Positions 13,921-18,874 of a DNA stretch of 18,874 nt are shown here, piece after piece. How positions within the stretch are numbered: position 1 is the first letter of the stretch; each line of letters begins with the position of its first letter. The position numbers were made by a program, and so were the translations under genes. The stretch is from CAYRML01 sp964425485. GTDB lineage: Bacteria; Bacillota; Dehalobacteriia; UBA4068. The stretch lies in assembly GCA_964425485.1 (NCBI GenBank), contig CAYRML010000024.1:1-18874 (forward strand), written 5' to 3'. The notes below the pieces were generated by a model. That model did not search any database, had not been told where the DNA came from, and worked only from the letters and a program-made list of their open reading frames with translations.

Positions 13921-13973
13921 GAGTGGGTCAATTCTCACCGGCGATCTCGGTCAATTATATCCGGGCGATCACA
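13921..13973. mobile_element. IS21-like terminal remnant
   Basis: Two tandem imperfect repeats with a 23-bp period share GGTCAATT, CCGG and CGATC (13926-13946 and 13949-13970) and end in a CA dinucleotide at 13973; read outward the end begins TGTGATCGCC. Multiple terminal repeats with a GGTCAATT core are typical of IS21-family ends. No istA or istB coding sequence is visible beside it, so only one end survives. Confidence 0.5.
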
Positions 13974-16868
13974 AATGAGAGGTTAACTACATCAAATTGA
14001 ATTTTATAGGCAATACTTTGCGGCTTCCTCATAAATTTCGTGATATCTGATTCTTTTCGCAGTAGCCCAAAGTGCTTCGAAATCTGACAAGTATTCACCT
14101 TTATATAGGGATAATAGCCTTTTTGCTTGCTCTTTGGTATTATGAATCCTAAATTCTTCATATATCCTTTCAAAAAGGTCGATATCGCATGCAATTTCAT
14201 CCCGGCAGATAAAATAGCGGTTTTCACGGTAGATGACTGATCCCATTATGCCGGCACATTCAAGGTCATTTTTTATGTGCCTCAGATTTACCGCAATCAG
14301 GTTTTTTATATTAGTGGATTCCGATTCCCACCAAATAGCGTTATATATTTGTTCTTTGGTAGCCCCCTGGTCGCCCGCATCGAGCAGAAAGGCCAAAAGT
14401 TCGCGTTCCTTTTTCGTCCTAAATTTTAAAAGCTTTTGCCTGTCTCTATCTTGATAAACAGTAAAGGCTCCCAATGTTTCAATATATGCTTTCTTTGGTC
14501 GGTATCCTGCAAATTCTATCATCTGCTTTGTAAATTCAGGCTCTATTCTGTAGTTATACGCAAATTCAAGGACCGGGTAGTAAGCCTTCCGCAACCTGAA
14601 ATATTCATAAAGCCCATTGTCGGAGCAAAGCTTAAGATAACGCCCTGTCAGGATGGTCGCCTTTTGATGATCTTTTGTCTCGATTGCCGCTCTTACAAGT
14701 ACTCCGTATGCCAGCGACGCATGAAGGAGCATACCGGAGCTCTCTCCTGTCTCTATGCACAGGTTCGCACATTTAACCGCATTGGGATAATCAGATATGG
14801 CGGAAAAATACCCCATAAGTCTGGCAAGGACAAGGCTTTTTAAATAAGCTCCCGCCCTGTCAAGATTTTCAAAGATTTCCCGAACAATGTCTTCCTTCGG
14901 GGCATCCGTAAAAATAAGGCTGTAGGTAAGACGCTGCATTTTTGCCCAATGCATCTGAAAATTAGTTTTACGGTAAAGAGGCGCATACTCGACCGCTAAG
15001 GTAAAATACTTTACGGCGGTTTCATAGGATGCGTTTTCGCCGTTCATTTTATCAATAAAGGTATTCTGATAGTGGATTTCGGCTGCCAACAGGTAGCCTG
15101 CCCACATTTCTTCATAGTTTCCTGTATTCCTGAGCCGTTGAAGCTCCTCCGACAGTGCGGATAGTGAACGGCTTCGTTCTCCCAGCATCTGATAAGCCTT
15201 GGCCACATAGATGCCGGTACTGTGCATATCCAAATAGTTCAGTTCATCCTCGGGAAGCTCAAGGGATTTTTCGTAATAGTAAACCGACTCCTTCATCCTG
15301 CCTGCAAAAAATTGAATTGTGCAAAGATACCTTTCAAACCAACGCATGATCTTAATATTGCCGGCCTTAGCGCAGCTCTCTATCATATGCCGGGCAAGAG
15401 CATAGGCCTCGCCTATCTGCGAATTCCAGCATAGGTTGTACAGCTTTTCGATGACTACAGCATATGCCAGTTCCCCAGTCGAATCGTCAAGCTTTGCGAT
15501 CAACTCATCAAGCAGCCTGTTTGATTCCTCTAATGAAACGAAATTACGGAGAACCCTTGCCTTATGTATCATAGCCTCAAAATAAAGTTCTTTATCGTCT
15601 CTGTTCATTAAGGGTATCGCCGCCTCAAGGCATGATTTGGCCTGTACAAAGTTTCCGAGAACGGACAGGAAGGCACCCTTGGCCACAAGAATTCTTGGAT
15701 TTAGTTCGACCGCCGTATCATCAAGCGCCCGGAACCATATCCGAAGCTCGTTGTAATTGCCAGCTTTTATGTAATCCCTGTAGCATACTAGGATTATCTT
15801 TTCCAAAAGTTTGTAATCTTTCGAATCCATGGCATAGTGGGCAGACCTTGAATACTGCTTATGATCAAAATAGTACCGGGCGGCTTTCTGCCTCAGTAAA
15901 GGCATTTGGTCCTTATCTCCCGTTTCCAGCAGGCCGCTTCTGAAAAGCGCGTGGTAGCGATAAAACCCGTCGCCTGTTTTGATGGTGAATATATTTCTGG
16001 ATACAAGGCTTTCCAGCATGAGTCTTGTATTTTTTTTATTCAGGACATCATCAAGCATCTGTGCGTCCAGCACGTCAAAACAGGCAGATTTTTTAAGGAA
16101 ATCCACCATGTCGGAGTTCAGATTGGCTATGCATTCACGAAAAAGGTAGGCATACAAAGTGTCATTGCCGTAGGAAGTAATGTCGCCAATGGATATACCG
16201 TTTTCCAGCAATACCTGGAAGGAACGGATAGCCAGAGGCCACCCCTCCGTAGAGCCGTAAATAGCAGGATCGTCAAAACCCAGGATACAGGCGATTTCTT
16301 CTCTTGTAAACGCAAGATCCTTTTGGGTTAACTCAGTTACATCGCCCTTTACTTTAGACGATAAAAATTCCTGCCAAGGAGCCTCCCTGCTGCCGAAACA
16401 AAGTTTGATATTTTTAGGAATATACTTAATCAGGCAGAAGATAAGTTTTTTAACCTCGTCTTCTTCTATGGTATGCAGATCGTCCATGACCACGATAAAA
16501 TCATTGGCAATATTTTCAATGCTGCAGATTAGTGCACTTGCAAGCATGGAGATGAAATTGTTCTTTTCGGAAAAGGGCAGATATTCTGAGGTGGAGAAGT
16601 CAAATTCCGGGAAAGTCTGCTTTATGGCCCCGCACAGTGTATTTATGAAGGTAAAAATATCGTCCTCGCCGTCCAGAGAGAGCCAGACAGTGTTTGCGGT
16701 GCTGTTTGCAACCTGTGACAGAAGGGTTGTCTTGCCATGACCCGCGCCAGCATGGATATACACAAGCTTCGTGGTACTGTTAAGGATAGTATTTATTAAG
16801 TTTTTGCGTATGATTTCTCCTGCGATAGCTCCGGGAACTGTCAGTCTCGCACTTGGTATATTGAACAT
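13974..16868 (-). CDS. STAND-ATPase/TPR regulator with C-terminal winged helix (MalT/SARP-like)
   Basis: This is a large signal-integrating transcription factor of about 954 residues (stop codon at 14004-14006; the interval here includes its short 3' flank up to the IS remnant). The N-terminal NTPase has Walker A GAGHGKTT (about 46-53, counted from GTG 16883) and Walker B FIVVMDDLH (129-137). A winged-helix arm and a long alpha-helical TPR-like array (about 330-790) follow. The C-terminal OmpR/SARP-type DNA-binding domain (about 800-895; TKEQIYNAIWW, then NLIAVNLRHIKNDLE) leads into the start of a BTAD-like segment (LYKGEYLSDFEALW). The protein stops at KYCL, where many relatives continue with a longer BTAD array, so it may be C-terminally shortened. 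ATG 16868 has GGAG 9 bp upstream; GTG 16883 and ATG 16874 are poorer. It is divergent from the surface protein, its likely target. Confidence 0.82.
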
Positions 16869-16883
16869 GCACATACACTCCAC

Positions 16884-17093
16884 AACTAATACATGATTAT
16901 TAAATTATAACATAGATTGGGAAAGTTTGCGGAAAACAAGCGAATATTTATGATGAAAAAGTCGGAAATGTGAAAATTTTTGTGAAATTTACAGTTATGT
17001 TCACGGTTTTGTTAATTACCAGTGTTTTATAATTATTAAAGAGCAACATGCACTGCAGATATACAGCTTTGTCGCAAAAAGAGGTAAGTTTAG
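16884..17093. promoter_or_regulatory. Divergent control region of regulator and surface-protein genes
   Basis: A perfect TATAAT lies at 17028-17033 on the plus strand without a good -35 at 16-18 bp, as expected for an activator-dependent promoter. Upstream are two direct repeats, TGTGAAAATTTT (16969-16980) and TGTGAAATTT (16981-16990), with a 12-bp period, and a GTGAA/TTCAC inverted pair (16982-16986, 17000-17004). SARP-type winged helices bind direct repeats, so these are candidate sites for the divergent regulator. Confidence 0.35.
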
Positions 17094-17327
17094 ATGTTTA
17101 CTAATATTATAGAAGAAAATTTAGATGAAGGCTGCGGCGTGAATGAGGAAATGTTTCCCTGTATGAGGAAGTGCTGTCACAAAAATGATGCCGTTTTCAT
17201 GGCTTCCTATGAAAAAACGTGCCCCCACTGTGATATAGCGTTTTCTTTTTCCTATGGAGCAGACCTGAGAATCGTAATTATTTTTGAATGCAGTCGATAT
17301 GGTTACGGTAAAAGGGTAACGGAGTAA
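17094..17327 (+). CDS. Small Cys-rich hypothetical protein
   Basis: This 77-residue frame has AGAGG 9 bp before its ATG and seven Cys, including CMRKCC (23-28) and CPHC (43-46), which could form a zinc site. It lies on the same strand as the surface-protein gene and ends 59 bp before it, so it may be the first gene of that transcript. No family is recognised and codon use gives no firm support; a chance ORF is possible. Confidence 0.4.
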   Translation: MFTNIIEENLDEGCGVNEEMFPCMRKCCHKNDAVFMASYEKTCPHCDIAFSFSYGADLRIVIIFECSRYGYGKRVTE

Positions 17328-17386
17328 TGGAAGAATGTACAGGACCATCACTTGATTGTTATGGGAAAATCAGGAGGTATAAATAA

Positions 17387-18874
17387 GTGTTAAAAACAAT
17401 TAAAACTAAGATGACTATTGTAGTGATAATTTTAATGCTCTTACAATTGTTTGTAGGTGTGACCCCGGCGTCCGCAGAAAACTTAAGTGATTACAATGGA
17501 GTGCCGGTTGAAAGTGGTGAAGAAAAGATAGAAGAAGAGGCTGGCTTTGTACAGCGCTTGCCAGTCATTGTGTCTCCTGGGACAACAACAGGGGCTATTT
17601 CAGCAACCGTTGTCGATGGCGTCTACGGCAGCTTGATCGTTGACGTAACAGACGAGGAAGTTGGAATCCCCCATGTTGGAGATATAGCTCCAACTGAAGG
17701 CGCGCATTTGCTTATAGATTACATATCAGGCACGGATATTACCGAAGGGGTAGCCGCTGGCAAATATCTGCAAATTTATTATGTTGATTATGATTCAAAT
17801 ATGAAAGCAGGAAAGATATCAGCTTTTTATCAGGTAGAATTGACAGCAGCTGATATAAAAGCAGCAGAGGGAGAAGAAGTTGTTGAAGATGAGAAATCTC
17901 TTGAGAGCCTGTTGATGGGCACGATTCTTATGGCCGGAGAGGGATACCCTTACATAGACGCAGATGGCTCGACAAAAAATACGGGGAATCAACCTGTCAC
18001 TAAAATTACCTCGGAAACCGCCACGCTTAATGAGGGCTGGTATATCGTCGAAGGCACAATCAACAGAACCGGTACCATCACCGTGAGTGGTCATATCAGT
18101 CTAATTATTGGGGATGGGGCGTCGCTTGCGGTTACAGGAAATAATAGTGCGGGCATCCATGTCTCCGAGGGAAACAGTCTGACAATCTACGCTCAATCAA
18201 AGGGGGATGAGATGGGCTCCCTCTATGCCGCTGGAGGTAACCTGGGCGCAGGGATCGGCGGCGCCGGAGAAGGGAATGACTGCGGAAAGATTACCATCAA
18301 CGGAGGCAGGATCACAGCCATAGGCGGTGAAGAGGGAGCAGGAATTGGCTGCGGCAGTATTAATAATAATTTAGGTGCTACGATCACGATCAACGGAGGT
18401 ATTGTTACAGCCACAGGCGGTGAAGAGGGAGCGGGAATTGGCGGTGGCAGCGATAATTATGTAGGTGCTATAATCACAATCAACAGAGGTATTGTTACAG
18501 CCACAGGAGGTGAAGGTGGAGCAGGAATTGGCGGCGGCAGCGATAATTTTATAGGTACTATGATTTATATCAACGGTGGTACTATTGCGGCAATGGGGGT
18601 TACTGGCGCTGCAGGGATCGGCGGAGGTTACAGCGGCAGTAGCAGCATAATTACAATCAACGGCGGAACGATTAATGCAACTGGCTCTAATGGCGGGGCA
18701 GGGATTGGCGGCGGATATTCTTCTTCAGGCGGCAAAATCGCAATAAATGGTGGTAGAGTCAATGCCATTGGAGGTAGCGGCGCAGGAATTGGCAGTGGGG
18801 AAAGTCACAATGGCAGCAGTGACATCTACATCAGGCCTTATGCCAAAATTACTGCAGTATCCCTGGGCGGCGAT
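17387..18874 (+). CDS. Secreted glycine-rich repeat surface protein (partial, open at right edge)
   Basis: The frame opens at GTG 17387, 9 bp after a perfect AGGAGG, and stays open for 496 codons to the window end. Residues 1-31 are a signal peptide (basic start, hydrophobic core, cleavage near TPASA). A non-repetitive region follows to about residue 270. From there at least six tandem units of 29-31 residues repeat the pattern I-x-I-N-G-G-x-I-x-A-x-G-G-x-x-G-A-G-I-G-G-G, with spacers rich in Ser, Asn and Gly. This periodicity suggests a parallel beta-helix or similar solenoid exposed on the cell surface. Related proteins often carry anchoring or sugar-binding domains further downstream, which are outside the window. 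The divergent 14004 regulator is its likely controller. Confidence 0.85.
   Translation, partial: MLKTIKTKMTIVVIILMLLQLFVGVTPASAENLSDYNGVPVESGEEKIEEEAGFVQRLPVIVSPGTTTGAISATVVDGVYGSLIVDVTDEEVGIPHVGDIAPTEGAHLLIDYISGTDITEGVAAGKYLQIYYVDYDSNMKAGKISAFYQVELTAADIKAAEGEEVVEDEKSLESLLMGTILMAGEGYPYIDADGSTKNTGNQPVTKITSETATLNEGWYIVEGTINRTGTITVSGHISLIIGDGASLAVTGNNSAGIHVSEGNSLTIYAQSKGDEMGSLYAAGGNLGAGIGGAGEGNDCGKITINGGRITAIGGEEGAGIGCGSINNNLGATITINGGIVTATGGEEGAGIGGGSDNYVGAIITINRGIVTATGGEGGAGIGGGSDNFIGTMIYINGGTIAAMGVTGAAGIGGGYSGSSSIITINGGTINATGSNGGAGIGGGYSSSGGKIAINGGRVNAIGGSGAGIGSGESHNGSSDIYIRPYAKITAVSLGGD
18296..18830 (+). repeat. In-frame tandem coding repeats (87-93 bp)
   Basis: Units start at 18296, 18389, 18479, 18569, 18656 and 18743, each at an ATC/ATA-AAY-GG codon block, giving periods of 93, 90, 90, 87 and 87 bp. 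The second and third units are nearly identical in DNA (they share the ATTGTTACAGCCACAGG block), pointing to recent duplication; the others have diverged. All lengths are multiples of three. Confidence 0.8.

Noticed and set aside
13955..14227. 90-codon minus-strand frame
   Set aside because: Alternative frame of the regulator's 3' end running into the IS remnant; no family resemblance.
18296..18830. CRISPR-like array
   Set aside because: The repeats are in frame, coding, degenerate and contiguous, with no unique spacers; they encode a glycine-rich protein solenoid.

Overview
The window looks like chromosomal DNA of a low-GC, probably anaerobic Bacillota (Clostridia or Negativicutes type). 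This rests on AT-rich intergenic DNA, strong AGGAGG-type ribosome binding sites, GTG/TTG starts, Crp/Fnr, ECF-transporter and S41 genes of clostridial style, and a glycine-rich repeat surface protein. The species cannot be fixed from sequence alone.

Layout. (1) 1-960: the first codons of a leftward gene and a divergent Crp/Fnr-type regulator share a short control region with a perfect 16-bp palindrome. (2) 1063-4580: a membrane-anchored S41 peptidase (minus) and a 12-TM MFS permease (plus), each with a hairpin terminator. (3) 4766-10838: one long leftward operon for a self-contained (group I) ECF importer: EcfT, two ATPases and an S component, interleaved with an alkaline-phosphatase-fold lipoprotein and three exported or anchored proteins with a sulfite-oxidase-like (molybdopterin-binding type) fold. 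Three of the four exported genes are interrupted by single-base frame changes, while every cytosolic or integral-membrane transporter gene is intact. (4) 10840-11900: a gene-poor patch with a small PQ-loop membrane protein between two tRNA-3'-end-like fragments in the same orientation, plus a candidate folded RNA. (5) 11906-13745: an SDR oxidoreductase (minus) and a cupin with a Cys-rich N-terminus (plus). (6) 13920-18874: an IS21-like terminal remnant beside the 3' end of a large STAND/TPR/winged-helix regulator (minus), then divergently a small Cys-rich ORF and the start of a secreted repeat (probably beta-helix) surface protein that runs off the right edge.

How it works together (inference). 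The central operon reads as an uptake system in which lipoproteins on the outer face of the membrane capture or dephosphorylate a cofactor-like compound that the ECF machinery then imports. The substrate is unknown. The large regulator at 14004-16868 probably controls the divergent surface protein, and the Crp/Fnr protein probably controls itself and the divergent gene at the left edge.
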